This document shows positions 1 to 9,343 of a stretch of DNA of 24,637 nt, one piece after another. Every line of letters starts with the position of its first letter. Position 1 is the first letter of the stretch. Source of the stretch: Thermoflexales bacterium. GTDB taxonomy: Bacteria; Chloroflexota; Anaerolineae; Fen-1058. The stretch lies in the NCBI GenBank assembly GCA_016931085.1, contig JAFGFO010000419.1:1-24637 (forward strand). Direction: 5' to 3'. The notes beneath the pieces were generated by a model, which saw only the letters and a list, made by a program, of their open reading frames with translations, was not told the DNA's origin and searched no databases. The position numbers and the translations under genes are program-made.

Positions 1-2686
1 AATCCAAATCACCATCATTGTCATAATCGCCTGCCGCGAGCACCCCCCCACCCGGGCTGAAGCCGGCGTCAAGTCCATTCCCATTATTGAGATAAACAGA
101 CGATTCAAACGGATATCCTCTTGTACACACGTAATCGAGTAATTGGTCTCCATTATAATCTCCCCAAGTGCAATGGGTTGTATTATATCCCGACAGTACA
201 CCAGCAAGACTCATGTGCAACTTGCCAGTGTGGTGGTACAAGCGGTTGGGTCCATTGACTGCGACCGCCAGATCCAGGCTGCTATTATCATCATAATCTC
301 CCCAGGCAACATCTTGACTGCCACCACCCAATTGCTCCCATACCAATTCAAAAGTGTTGCTATACGCAACATATTCGTACACCGAGACTCGGTCCAAGCC
401 AACCGCAGCGAGCGCAGGCACAGAGCTGGTCCCGGAAAACCACTCGCCCCATGCCAGTCTCTCGTACCCACTGCCAAATGTCTGGTCGAGTGCGGGCACA
501 AGTTTTCCTGTGTTGGTGTATATAGCCACCTGCCCATCCTCAATGGTTGCCAGGTCCGGTAGGGTGTCCCACTCGTCACCGTTAAAATCAGCCCAGGCCA
601 GATCGGTCGTGGTGCGCTTACTCGTGGCCCGCAAGTATATGTCATCATCAGTTATACGAGGGTCAGGATTTTGACCGAGAACATGGGTTGCAGGGACAAA
701 CACGTATTGCCCATTGGTGTAAACGTAGCGATAGATCAAGTCGTCCATGCCATATCGGCCAACGGACAAATCCAAATCACCATCCATATCGTAATCCACC
801 CATGCCAGCGAACGTCCAAAATCTGCACCGGTAGTACGGAAAATCCCTGCCCCCGTATACCAACGATCAACAGATTCTATTATCCAGACCGTGTTGAAAT
901 CTGAGGTTGTGACATCAAGGAAGTTAAAAGCAATCTTTTCTTGTGTAGTGTCTCTAATCTCGCATATCCAACTATTTCCACCGTCCTGCGTGTGGAGTGC
1001 GAAGCCAGAGCTATTACTACCAAGTGATCCTACAGCCCATCCATTGTTTTCATCAACAAAATCAACAGCATCCAGAGTCCAAAAATAGTATGTATTACAG
1101 TAACCATTGATAGGGACATTGTTCCATGTTACTCCGCCATCTCGCGTGTGTACCATAAAAGGGCAGCGACTATAATAGCACTCGGCATCGTGATGCGATC
1201 CCACGGCCCAACCAACCTGGCTGTTAACAAAAGTGACATCTTCCAACACGTCACCGCTTGAACCACCAATTTGCATATTCCACGTGGCTCCACCATCACC
1301 TGTATCCAAAATCATGTACCCGGCGTCAGACTGCCCTACAGCCCAACCATTGTACAAGTCAATAAAGGTGACCGCGCGCAACCCAGAACCATTGCCAGTG
1401 TGTTGCGTCTGCCACGTCGCGCCGCCGTCTGTGGTGTTCAAAATGATATGATTGCTTCCTTGCTCCTCATACCTCCATGCGTCATCTCCTGCTATCCAGC
1501 CGGTTTGTGCATCGATAAACTCTACATCGCGCAAGGTAAGAGTCGTGGTTGTCTGTTGAGAATTCCATGTCTGGCCTCCATCCGTTGTATGTAATATAGT
1601 CCCACTGGTGCCAACAGCCCATCCGGTTTGTTCATCAACGAAATCGGCATCGTGCAAAAAACCTTCGGTTTCGCTCGTCCACTGACTCCAAGTTACGCCC
1701 CCATCGTTGGTATATTTAATCAAACTCAAAGGGGGATACCAAACTCCTCCTACTATCCAAGCGTTGTGGGGACCTATCGCTGCAATTCCCCAGTAAAAGT
1801 TGTCATAATACCCACCACTATAAGGATCATAAGGTGTACGGTAAATTGATTCAAAGTCGATTCCTTTGTCTTCTAACCGCCAGGGCGAGGTAAAGGTCAA
1901 ATGGCCATTTTGGTTTTTGTATATACGTGTAGTGCTATCCTGGCTTGTTGTGGCGAGTTCTAGATAACCATCGAAATCAGGATCGCCCCAGGCTACAGCG
2001 CGGGTGTCCTCGCTCCAGGGTGTTTCCCAAGCCATGGCCAACTCCCCCTTGTCATTCCCGTATACCCGGTCTGGCAAGTCCATATTGGCGACAGCCAAAT
2101 CGAGATAACCGTTGTGATCATAGTCACCCCAGGCCACATCACAGGAATTGTTAACTTCCGGTGAACTCCAGGCTGCATAGCGCGTTAGCATTCCATCATC
2201 GTTGCGATACAAGCGAAGGGGAGCATTGCGGTTAGCAAACACCAGATCCAGGTCGCCGTCGTTGTCATAATCGCCCCAAGCCAACCCGCACGAATCGTCA
2301 CTTTCGATTGATGTCCAGACAGGCGTATCACTGAGCCCAGTAGCGGCTGCACTCGCATCAGCAAAAGTGCCCAAGTCGGTTCTGGCCATTGCGCGCACGT
2401 CGTCAGCTTCGTGCGAGGTCCAGTCGGGGTCGCCGGATGAACTGGAAGCATCTTGGGCAAAGGCTGCCTCTGGCGCGGCAGAAAATGCAGCAGGTTGAGC
2501 GACAAATGAGGCTGCCACTTGGGCGCTGACGCGGTCGGGCAGATAGACGGGATAGACCCTCATCCCCCGGTCCCCTTTGTCAGTGGGCGAGGGAGAGCTT
2601 GCTCGGGCTGGCGCAGAGTCAAATGAGATTGTAGAGAGCAAAATGGCTATGACGACGAACAGATTGAGCAATTTTCTTGTAAACAT
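1..2686 (-). CDS. Large secreted FG-GAP/VCBS and Ycf48-like repeat protein (partial, runs off left edge)
   Basis: The reading frame opens at ATG 2686-2684 behind an AGGAGG ribosome binding site and stays open for 895 codons to the window edge, so the stop lies outside. The first ~30 residues form a signal peptide (basic MFTRK start, hydrophobic core, APARASS end). FG-GAP/VCBS calcium-binding loops of the form GDYDNDGDLDL occur near residues 139, 186 and 234, and again at the far end (near positions 795, 590, 290, 160 and 10). Between them, at about 1860-900, lie five or six Ycf48/BNR-like repeats with alternating GWAVG and HTTDGGxTW motifs. Such repeats form beta-propellers in extracellular proteins. 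Position checks at 2270, 1619, 794 and 8 are all in frame, so I see no frameshift. It starts 24 bp after the M23 peptidase gene, so it is probably co-transcribed. The ligand is unknown; adhesion or surface binding is inference. Confidence 0.9.
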   Translation of the reverse strand, partial: MFTRKLLNLFVVIAILLSTISFDSAPARASSPSPTDKGDRGMRVYPVYLPDRVSAQVAASFVAQPAAFSAAPEAAFAQDASSSSGDPDWTSHEADDVRAMARTDLGTFADASAAATGLSDTPVWTSIESDDSCGLAWGDYDNDGDLDLVFANRNAPLRLYRNDDGMLTRYAAWSSPEVNNSCDVAWGDYDHNGYLDLAVANMDLPDRVYGNDKGELAMAWETPWSEDTRAVAWGDPDFDGYLELATTSQDSTTRIYKNQNGHLTFTSPWRLEDKGIDFESIYRTPYDPYSGGYYDNFYWGIAAIGPHNAWIVGGVWYPPLSLIKYTNDGGVTWSQWTSETEGFLHDADFVDEQTGWAVGTSGTILHTTDGGQTWNSQQTTTTLTLRDVEFIDAQTGWIAGDDAWRYEEQGSNHIILNTTDGGATWQTQHTGNGSGLRAVTFIDLYNGWAVGQSDAGYMILDTGDGGATWNMQIGGSSGDVLEDVTFVNSQVGWAVGSHHDAECYYSRCPFMVHTRDGGVTWNNVPINGYCNTYYFWTLDAVDFVDENNGWAVGSLGSNSSGFALHTQDGGNSWICEIRDTTQEKIAFNFLDVTTSDFNTVWIIESVDRWYTGAGIFRTTGADFGRSLAWVDYDMDGDLDLSVGRYGMDDLIYRYVYTNGQYVFVPATHVLGQNPDPRITDDDIYLRATSKRTTTDLAWADFNGDEWDTLPDLATIEDGQVAIYTNTGKLVPALDQTFGSGYERLAWGEWFSGTSSVPALAAVGLDRVSVYEYVAYSNTFELVWEQLGGGSQDVAWGDYDDNSSLDLAVAVNGPNRLYHHTGKLHMSLAGVLSGYNTTHCTWGDYNGDQLLDYVCTRGYPFESSVYLNNGNGLDAGFSPGGGVLAAGDYDNDGDLD

Positions 2687-2710
2687 TAGAGCCTCCTGGC
2701 ACTCACAAAT

Positions 2711-4006
2711 TCAGTTGATAGCCTGGATGAATAAATAATGGGAGTGAGTCTCATTCCCTAAAACATCACGAGCGATGAAGGTGAGATAGTACGTGTTGTT
2801 GTCCTTGATCCAGTAGGTAGGGTCGAATAGCACATAAAATTTATCATTGCTTTGGAGGCCCAAGCCAGTACTGCCAGGACAAACATAAGACTCTCTTTCA
2901 GGAGGAGTACCGTTGGCAAAACTTGCGCCGCCATCCGTCAAAATCGCTTGATTAAAATACATGCTTTCATTCTGACCGGATGTGCCCGAGTAATAATCAA
3001 ATGTATAAACGAGGTTCCCATAAGCATAGATATCCTGAACGTCTTGGAATAGAAAGTCAGATATCCACACACTGACCTGGTCAATATCTTTGTCATCTGA
3101 GCGTACCTCTGTAGAAACCCAAAACGGCTTGGATTGTTTGATGATGGCGGAAGTGTTATCCCCGGTTGCTTGCGAATACGAGGTTTGCCCGAGCAACCGC
3201 ACAAAAAGCTCTGAAAACTGAGGGACGTCAGCATTGAGATATGGGAAGAATTCAAGCGGGTTGTGATACATCACCATACTATTGCTATACTCCCAACAGT
3301 GAGTATGAGGCTGTTCCTTGATAACACCCAGGTGGAGATGTGCCCCATACGACCCACAGCTACATTCTTTGGGATTGTTTTGGCAACTCGATGGGCAAGC
3401 TGAAGGCCCACTATACGCAATAATGTCCCCTGCTTGGACATTGTCATTTACGTTGAAATTAACTGGCGAGAGTTGAATATGTTGGTATTTTGTGCAAATG
3501 CCCAGTTCGGGGTGGAAGATCGTGACATAAGCCAGGGCGGGCTTGAATTTACCTTTTTCCTTTGGCCACTTGCTCATTAATTCTCCAGCCTTGATCTCTA
3601 TCACGATTCCATCGGCGACCGCTACAACAGGGGTTCCTTTCTCAGTTGCCATGTCAAGGCCAGGATGATACTTTGTACCGCTAATAACATCACGCAGACC
3701 AAAGTCGCTATTGAGCCGAGTTAGCAGAAACTCGTTCCCCACATTCTGCAACACAGAAGGGTCATCAACATAAACAAGGCCTGTATCGGGGTACTCAAGC
3801 GGCCAATATTCAAACGAGGTGGTCGCTGAACCCTCCACTATGGGTAAGCTGGGCACACCAGTTACATCATAGACAGCTTGCTCCGCCGTTTCTGTGACGG
3901 TTGCCCCACCAGCCACAGGCGCGGCGGCACTGCTGGCCGTCACGAGCAGCGCGATCGCCCCCATAACCAGGATCGCCCATAAAGTAGATGTGTGTCGTTT
4001 TTTCAT
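2711..4006 (-). CDS. Secreted M23 (LytM-type) zinc endopeptidase
   Basis: The 431-aa protein has an N-terminal signal peptide (MKKRHTSTLW, then a hydrophobic stretch ending near ASSAAAPVAGG). The M23 core is complete: HxxxD at H114/D118, the YQHI histidine H176, and HLH with H223/H225. By family knowledge H114, D118 and H225 hold zinc, while H176 and H223 are catalytic. M23 enzymes cut peptidoglycan cross-bridges or other glycine-rich peptides outside the membrane. A Cys-rich insertion (about residues 203-217) sits just before the HLH motif, and a beta-rich C-terminal region of ~180 residues follows the catalytic domain. Start ATG has AGGAGGT six bases upstream. The gene lies 24 bp before the FG-GAP/Ycf48 gene and 55 bp after the small helical gene, suggesting one operon. 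Substrate is unknown. Confidence 0.9.
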   Translation of the reverse strand: MKKRHTSTLWAILVMGAIALLVTASSAAAPVAGGATVTETAEQAVYDVTGVPSLPIVEGSATTSFEYWPLEYPDTGLVYVDDPSVLQNVGNEFLLTRLNSDFGLRDVISGTKYHPGLDMATEKGTPVVAVADGIVIEIKAGELMSKWPKEKGKFKPALAYVTIFHPELGICTKYQHIQLSPVNFNVNDNVQAGDIIAYSGPSACPSSCQNNPKECSCGSYGAHLHLGVIKEQPHTHCWEYSNSMVMYHNPLEFFPYLNADVPQFSELFVRLLGQTSYSQATGDNTSAIIKQSKPFWVSTEVRSDDKDIDQVSVWISDFLFQDVQDIYAYGNLVYTFDYYSGTSGQNESMYFNQAILTDGGASFANGTPPERESYVCPGSTGLGLQSNDKFYVLFDPTYWIKDNNTYYLTFIARDVLGNETHSHYLFIQAIN

Positions 4007-4061
4007 CGTAATACCTCCTCCCCCAAAGGGGTGCTCTTGATGAGGTAATCCTCACTAGCCA

Positions 4062-4448
4062 CTAGGCATCCAGGGTTGCGGCAAGAACATGGCCCAATTT
4101 GCCAATGGCCGCACCCAGGTGCTTTTCATAATCCTGCTGATCTAATCCGAGCCGGTCACTCTGCCCACCAGGTCGCGCCAGGTTGAGCTCGCGCTGCCGG
4201 CGCGCTTCACCCTCCAGGCCATACGCCTGATTGAGCAGCGCAAAAGCGTCATTTCCGTCCCTGGCCTTGAGCTGCTGCCCGGCTTTCAAGATGGCGTTGA
4301 TGAGCGTCATCGCTCGCTCATAGTCATCGCGCTCCCCATCCTTGATCAGGCCCAATTGATCGATCAAGGGGTTGTGCGAGAGTGCTGCCACGTCGCTCCA
4401 GAGCGATTCCAATGCCCGACGCAGTTCGGTTGTTTGAACAGTCACCAT
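4062..4448 (-). CDS. Small helical protein of unknown function
   Basis: A 128-aa acidic, almost wholly helical protein with no Cys, no signal peptide and no membrane segment. I do not recognise the family. The chosen start is ATG 4448, with AGGAGG three bases upstream; the adjacent GTG at 4445 would give a more usual spacing of six. An upstream in-frame ATG at 4499 lacks a ribosome binding site. The C-terminal half (around EARRQRELNLARPGG and DYEKHLGAAIGKLGHVLAA) could form an amphipathic bundle. It sits between the STAND ATPase gene and the M23 peptidase gene on the same strand, so a partner or effector role with the STAND protein is possible. That is inference from position only. Confidence 0.7.
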   Translation of the reverse strand: MVTVQTTELRRALESLWSDVAALSHNPLIDQLGLIKDGERDDYERAMTLINAILKAGQQLKARDGNDAFALLNQAYGLEGEARRQRELNLARPGGQSDRLGLDQQDYEKHLGAAIGKLGHVLAATLDA

Positions 4449-4552
4449 TTCCCTCCTACAATGTTGAATAGCAAGTCGTTTTACACTATTACTATACAAT
4501 AGATAGAGGGTCTGAGGCTATATGCTGCGTCCAAAAAGTGTCCAAAAGTTGT

Positions 4553-6808
4553 TCAAGCTTTGCCAAACTGGCGCCGAAAAGCGCGCGCAAAGGCTTCCAG
4601 GGCTCGATTCCGGTAGTTATAGTAGGTGCTCGGGACAGCACAATGGAGACATTTACGAATTTCTGGCGCTTGCGGTGGGAGGCTGTACTCGAATCGCTGC
4701 CAAGCCTCGTCCACAATTCCAAAACTTTCGTTAAGGACGTGGAAATCATCATCTGGTCGAGCCAGATTGGGGGGCAAACGCATTGTTTCTAGCACTGTCT
4801 GCAAAGTCAGCGTCAATGCCTGTGCTCGATGCCAGGCGGTGGCGTCGAGACTGGCCAGGGCGAACTCGTCAATCAGTGGGCTTGCGGCTAACTGGTGGGG
4901 TTCGTGCAACCTTTCCAAGGATTCCTGGAGCATTCCTTTGAACAATTCCCAATCCGCAAGTTCAGGCAGTTCCACGTCCTGCCTAACCAGTTGGAATAAC
5001 CACTTTAGAGGACCGCCAAACTTTTTCACGCCCAATCGCGATATAGTGTATGTGTATCCTTCGTGTTCGACGCCACGTGCCAGCACTTCAAAACCCAGCA
5101 CACTCAGTAACGAGTTGACCTGATCCCATGGGGTAGCTGTGATAAGCGTGTCAAATTTTTGATGGGCCATTTTGGTAAACATTGCGCGTATCAGGGCCGA
5201 TTGGATATCCAAATCGTCGCCGACAAGGCGTAACAAAAAATAGCACCGCTCGTCAACATTAAGAGTTCCTACACCCTGCTCGTACACTATCCCCAGTGTG
5301 TCTTGGCGCAAAAGCGGCAGTGTGACCGAGGTTACAGGAACGTTGAGGATAAAGCCACAGAGCCGGTCTAGACCGGAGGCATCCGTGCGGCGGATGACCT
5401 CAAAATAACGCAGCGTCTCTCTATGTAAAGCGTGGTCCAGCACCACCCAGTCACAAGTTTGCTGTACAAGCCGATCGAGCGGTTCACCTTCAAAATGCGT
5501 GGCCTTGTACCAGAAACATCCTCGCATCAAGGGTTCGGCTGCTTTGTCTAGCTCATTAAAAGACGCCAGGCCAGTGGATAATGGCGCCAAGATGCGGTCA
5601 AAGAACAAGTGATGAATCAAGGTGTTGCCGTGCAAAAAGAGAACGTCCAGGCCCCATGTTGCCATCGCTTCTGTTTGTTCCACCCCCGTACGTCTCGCCG
5701 TGTAAAAAGCAAGCGCCCGGCGGCGGTACTCGTCAAGCGTGTCTTTGAGTCCTCTCGCTTCAGCGTCCTCTAAAATAGCTTTTCGCAATGCGCCATGCAA
5801 GGTAAACGTGCGCGGCCGGCCTGGCTGCTGGTAGCCCACAACCATTGAGAGAGCTGTCACACGGTCGAACAAGTCATCAGATAAGACCCCTTGATCCAGC
5901 ATAGCCGACAGCAGCGGTTGATCAAAGGTATGCACGACAGCGCTCACACGCAGTGACTCGACAACTCGTGCTCGTAGTGGATCAGACTCCAAGGATCGCA
6001 GCGCTCGTTCCAGAATCTCGCATACCAGCTTTTCCCGGTCCTGGGTAGGCAAGAGACTCTCTATTTCTTGGCCGCCGATCTCGGGCAAATCCAACCATTG
6101 TGCCAATGCCAGGGCCAAAGGGTAGCCCTGGGTCAAGTGGAAAAAAGCCTGGTGCAGCCCTGAAGGCACACCCAATTGGGTTAGGTAATCGACGGTTTCC
6201 TGAAATGTAAAATCGTGCAGCGGCATTGCCTGCAGCAAATCACGATAAATGGGGCTGAGTGGCCATAGTTCGCCAAGTGGTCTCTCGCTGCCAACAACGA
6301 GGATGAACCGCGGCCAATTGTTGGATGTGCTCTCATCAACACTGTTGACCTGCCTATCGCCAGAGTAACCATCCAGGGGAGCTTGCTGGGCCAGATTACG
6401 AACCAGGTGGCGTACTTGTGGGTCCAGGTCAAACATCTGATCATAGTTATCTAGCATGAGCACAATGACGCTTGCGTCCAGCGAACGCAACGCATCAATA
6501 AAATTAGGGAGCAATTGATCAAAACCACAGTTGCTCTCATCCCACTCGACCTGCAGGCCCATCCGCCGGGCAAACCCAGTCAATATACTGACGGGGTCAT
6601 TGCTCACCTCACGGGGATTGAGAAAAGCAAAGGGTACGCGGGCTGTTTCGCACATCTGGCGAAACCTCTCCAGCAGCCAAGACTTGCCTATGCCGCTTGG
6701 CCCGTGCACGTTGAGGATGGTCAGCGGTTCTCCACCCTGCAATAATTGCGCAAAGCGCGCCAGTTCGGACTGGCGTCCGGCAAAGTGAGGATTTTGAGAT
6801 CTGTTCAT
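4553..6808 (-). CDS. STAND-family P-loop NTPase (signal-transduction ATPase)
   Basis: A 751-aa cytoplasmic protein. The N-terminus (NPHFAGRQSELARF) is typical of STAND/AAA_16 modules. Walker A GPSGIGKS lies near residues 36-43, Walker B VIVLMLDNYD near 114-123, a sensor-1-like FILVVGSERP near 168-177, and the STAND GxP motif GYPLAL near 228. A winged-helix-like region ends in FTLHGALR near residue 340, matching the MHD-type region of NB-ARC/LuxR-type STANDs. The remaining ~400 residues are helical and probably form the sensor or repeat region; I see no TPR or WD40 signature. STAND proteins switch from an ADP-bound monomer to an ATP-bound oligomer on sensing a ligand. A GTG start at 6847 is possible, but ATG 6808 sits right before the conserved start of the domain. 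The gene follows the PDZ/GAF sensor gene by 62 bp. Confidence 0.88.
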   Translation of the reverse strand: MNRSQNPHFAGRQSELARFAQLLQGGEPLTILNVHGPSGIGKSWLLERFRQMCETARVPFAFLNPREVSNDPVSILTGFARRMGLQVEWDESNCGFDQLLPNFIDALRSLDASVIVLMLDNYDQMFDLDPQVRHLVRNLAQQAPLDGYSGDRQVNSVDESTSNNWPRFILVVGSERPLGELWPLSPIYRDLLQAMPLHDFTFQETVDYLTQLGVPSGLHQAFFHLTQGYPLALALAQWLDLPEIGGQEIESLLPTQDREKLVCEILERALRSLESDPLRARVVESLRVSAVVHTFDQPLLSAMLDQGVLSDDLFDRVTALSMVVGYQQPGRPRTFTLHGALRKAILEDAEARGLKDTLDEYRRRALAFYTARRTGVEQTEAMATWGLDVLFLHGNTLIHHLFFDRILAPLSTGLASFNELDKAAEPLMRGCFWYKATHFEGEPLDRLVQQTCDWVVLDHALHRETLRYFEVIRRTDASGLDRLCGFILNVPVTSVTLPLLRQDTLGIVYEQGVGTLNVDERCYFLLRLVGDDLDIQSALIRAMFTKMAHQKFDTLITATPWDQVNSLLSVLGFEVLARGVEHEGYTYTISRLGVKKFGGPLKWLFQLVRQDVELPELADWELFKGMLQESLERLHEPHQLAASPLIDEFALASLDATAWHRAQALTLTLQTVLETMRLPPNLARPDDDFHVLNESFGIVDEAWQRFEYSLPPQAPEIRKCLHCAVPSTYYNYRNRALEAFARAFRRQFGKA

Positions 6809-6870
6809 TCTACTTTTGCACCCCAAGAGCACACAGCCTGGAGACACGTTGCGTGTCCCTGATGGTTATA

Positions 6871-9225
6871 CTATACCACATTGGGCGACTGGCCTATTAT
6901 CAAGTCGTTATCAGCTTTGCCCAAGGCGCGTTCGTGCTCTTGCAATTGTACCGTCAACATTCGGATGGCCGCTTTGCGCTTGCGATAATAGTCCGCCTGC
7001 GACAAATCCAGGTCACCGTGCAGCGTTGTCCATTTTGCATCGGGTACAAAGCCGTGCTTCAGGATCAGGTACTGCTTCCACTTGTCAAAGAGAGATGGGG
7101 GTAGTTTGGAGAACGCTTTGACGACTTGCTGCTTATCAGTGTCGGACTGGGGTAACGCGTGCTTGAGCGACTCGATGATTTGCCGCTCTTCGCCCGTGAG
7201 GGATTGGGGCAATTGGAGCTCGATCGAGTCAATGACTTGCCGCAGGTGAGCTTGTAGCGCCAGCCCTTTCTGATGAAGCGTGGGCTGCTCCAGTCCCTGC
7301 GCCTTTAACCTGGCGCGAATGGTGGGCAGGTCGGCCAGCTTCGACTCGCCCAGATCGCTCTTGTCACCGCGTGGGGCGTCGCGCAGCACGCACAAAGCCT
7401 TGTCAACCTCAGCATAGGTGATCATTTCTGGCCCGGCCAGGAATGCTTGGGCCAGTTGGCGCTGCAAGTCCCGTTCCTGCTGCTGAATCTGCGTGGCCAT
7501 CTGAAAAGAGACCCTGACCGCGTCCGAGAACTGCTCCAATTGCTGGATGTGGTGTAGGCTGGAAGCAAGCAGCTCAGCCACCGTCTCGTGCAAGAAGGTT
7601 TGCTCCTGTGCCGTATACACAGAACCATCCAGCCTGGGCCCCAGTGCGACTATACCCAGCAGTGTCTTGGTCGTCTGCGTTGCGATCCCGAGCGGCACCT
7701 TGAGCGCGATGCCTTCTTCTGGGTCCAACACCGTTTGCTGGTCTAGAAGGTGATTGGGCAGCGCCATGTTGTGGACAGATCGGAATTGAAAAGCATCGCC
7801 CTGGCGCAAAGCGATATAGCCATTGTGAACGTCCAACTGATCGCACAGGTGAACCAATATAGAAGAAAGGCGAGATTCCAGACCGTATAGTTGCCGGCTA
7901 GACCAGAGGCTGACCGAGGTGTACAACCAGAAAGTGGCAAATGCGGCCAGCGAGGTGGCCAGGGTTGCCCTCAAGTCGATGTGTTGGTACGTCAGCCTGG
8001 TGAGTGCGGCCAGGGCCTGGTCAAACCACACTATGTTGATCGAGATTCCCAGGAATGCGAGATAGACAAACACGCCGCCGAAAGCTGGCGCGATATAGCG
8101 CAATAGGCGCAGCAGAAAGAGACGCACGCTAAACAGCCGGTAACGCAGGATAGCATACACCATGCTCAACGGCAGGGCCGACCCCAAAAAGGTCACCAGG
8201 TTCCAGGAAGGAGTAGAAGCGTGGGGCCAGATCAACTTGACCAGGAGGGGGATCAATTGCAATGCGTTGATGGCCCAGCCAACAAGCATTGCCCTGGCCT
8301 GGCGGCGCGCGATAAACGAGTTGTCTCGAACCAATACCCAGGTAAATAGCATCGCACAGACCAGAAGACCCACAAACAATGATCCCAGGTTCAACGTATA
8401 CGCTGTGGCTTCCCACTGTCTCATTCCAAGCAAGCTGGTCAAGACATAGCCGGCAATCAACAACACAGCAGCGATGTAAGAGGTGTATCGGATACCTGAC
8501 CTTGAGAAACGCCATGGCAGCGGCAGGGTTCTAGAAGGGAAGATGGTGGCAAAGTGGATGCCGGTTGCGGCCGCGAGTGCAAAGGCTGGCTTCCAGGTGA
8601 AAAACGAAATCGCTTGTGGATAGTGGGGAGCATTGACCGAGACCGAAAAAGCGTGAAAGAAAAAGGGCAGTGCGTCAAACAGCGTAAAAAAGCTAAAGGT
8701 GTAGCTCGCTTCGCTTTCGGGTGTTGCGCTGTGAACAAAGACGCTCAACAGCCAAAAGATCAAGCCGACGGCAAACATGATTGCCTGGCTGTACACAAAC
8801 ATACCCCAGCTAAAGCGGACGATGGGGATGTCGGGGATATCTATCTCGCGCCCATCCCGCCGCACGCGGTATGTGATGCTGTCGCCAGGCGGCCGGGCGT
8901 GATAAATCTGCCCGAACTCGGCCGCTGGCCGGCCGTCAATAGAGAGGATGCGATCGCCCGGACGAAGCCCGGCCTGGATGCCCGGCCAATCCAGGCCAGT
9001 ATCCAGGTTGACGATCCAGCCGCCGCTGACGGCTTCGTCGTAATACCACAAAAAACCGCCCATCGGCTGGTTGACAGTCCAGGCCACCCGGCCAATGCCC
9101 CACAGGCCAAACAGCAGCGTGAGTAAGGCCAAGGCACGATAGACCGGTCGCCAGCTTGTCAACTGCGCGGCGTGGTTCCGCGCAGCCTGCAGGCGGTTCG
9201 AAAAGAAACCTTGCAGAGTGTGCAT
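6871..9225 (-). CDS. Membrane sensor: PDZ, multi-TM, GAF, helical C-terminus (no kinase)
   Basis: A 784-aa integral membrane protein. One TM helix (about 28-50) is followed by an extracytoplasmic PDZ-like domain (about 60-130, with GLRPGDRILSIDG). About eight further TM helices run from 140 to 440, including the YRLFSVRLFLLRLLRY segment that matches the RYRLFDID joint seen in ComP-like and related membrane histidine kinases. A GAF domain covers about 450-565, then a coiled coil (560-600) and a charged helical tail. The H-box and ATPase region of a histidine kinase are absent, so output must go through another partner. The adjacent downstream STAND ATPase is the obvious candidate. Start ATG 9225 has GGAGG upstream. 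The family assignment is by architecture; the ligand is unknown. Confidence 0.85.
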   Translation of the reverse strand: MHTLQGFFSNRLQAARNHAAQLTSWRPVYRALALLTLLFGLWGIGRVAWTVNQPMGGFLWYYDEAVSGGWIVNLDTGLDWPGIQAGLRPGDRILSIDGRPAAEFGQIYHARPPGDSITYRVRRDGREIDIPDIPIVRFSWGMFVYSQAIMFAVGLIFWLLSVFVHSATPESEASYTFSFFTLFDALPFFFHAFSVSVNAPHYPQAISFFTWKPAFALAAATGIHFATIFPSRTLPLPWRFSRSGIRYTSYIAAVLLIAGYVLTSLLGMRQWEATAYTLNLGSLFVGLLVCAMLFTWVLVRDNSFIARRQARAMLVGWAINALQLIPLLVKLIWPHASTPSWNLVTFLGSALPLSMVYAILRYRLFSVRLFLLRLLRYIAPAFGGVFVYLAFLGISINIVWFDQALAALTRLTYQHIDLRATLATSLAAFATFWLYTSVSLWSSRQLYGLESRLSSILVHLCDQLDVHNGYIALRQGDAFQFRSVHNMALPNHLLDQQTVLDPEEGIALKVPLGIATQTTKTLLGIVALGPRLDGSVYTAQEQTFLHETVAELLASSLHHIQQLEQFSDAVRVSFQMATQIQQQERDLQRQLAQAFLAGPEMITYAEVDKALCVLRDAPRGDKSDLGESKLADLPTIRARLKAQGLEQPTLHQKGLALQAHLRQVIDSIELQLPQSLTGEERQIIESLKHALPQSDTDKQQVVKAFSKLPPSLFDKWKQYLILKHGFVPDAKWTTLHGDLDLSQADYYRKRKAAIRMLTVQLQEHERALGKADNDLIIGQSPNVV

Positions 9226-9343
9226 AGGGGGGCCTCCGCAATACAGTCTGCTTGCACCGCAACAGGTGCCGGACTTTTGGCATGCACCCGCCGATGTGCA
9301 GGATCAATCTAGATTTCTAGGGTGATTCAGTGTGCCACACTTT

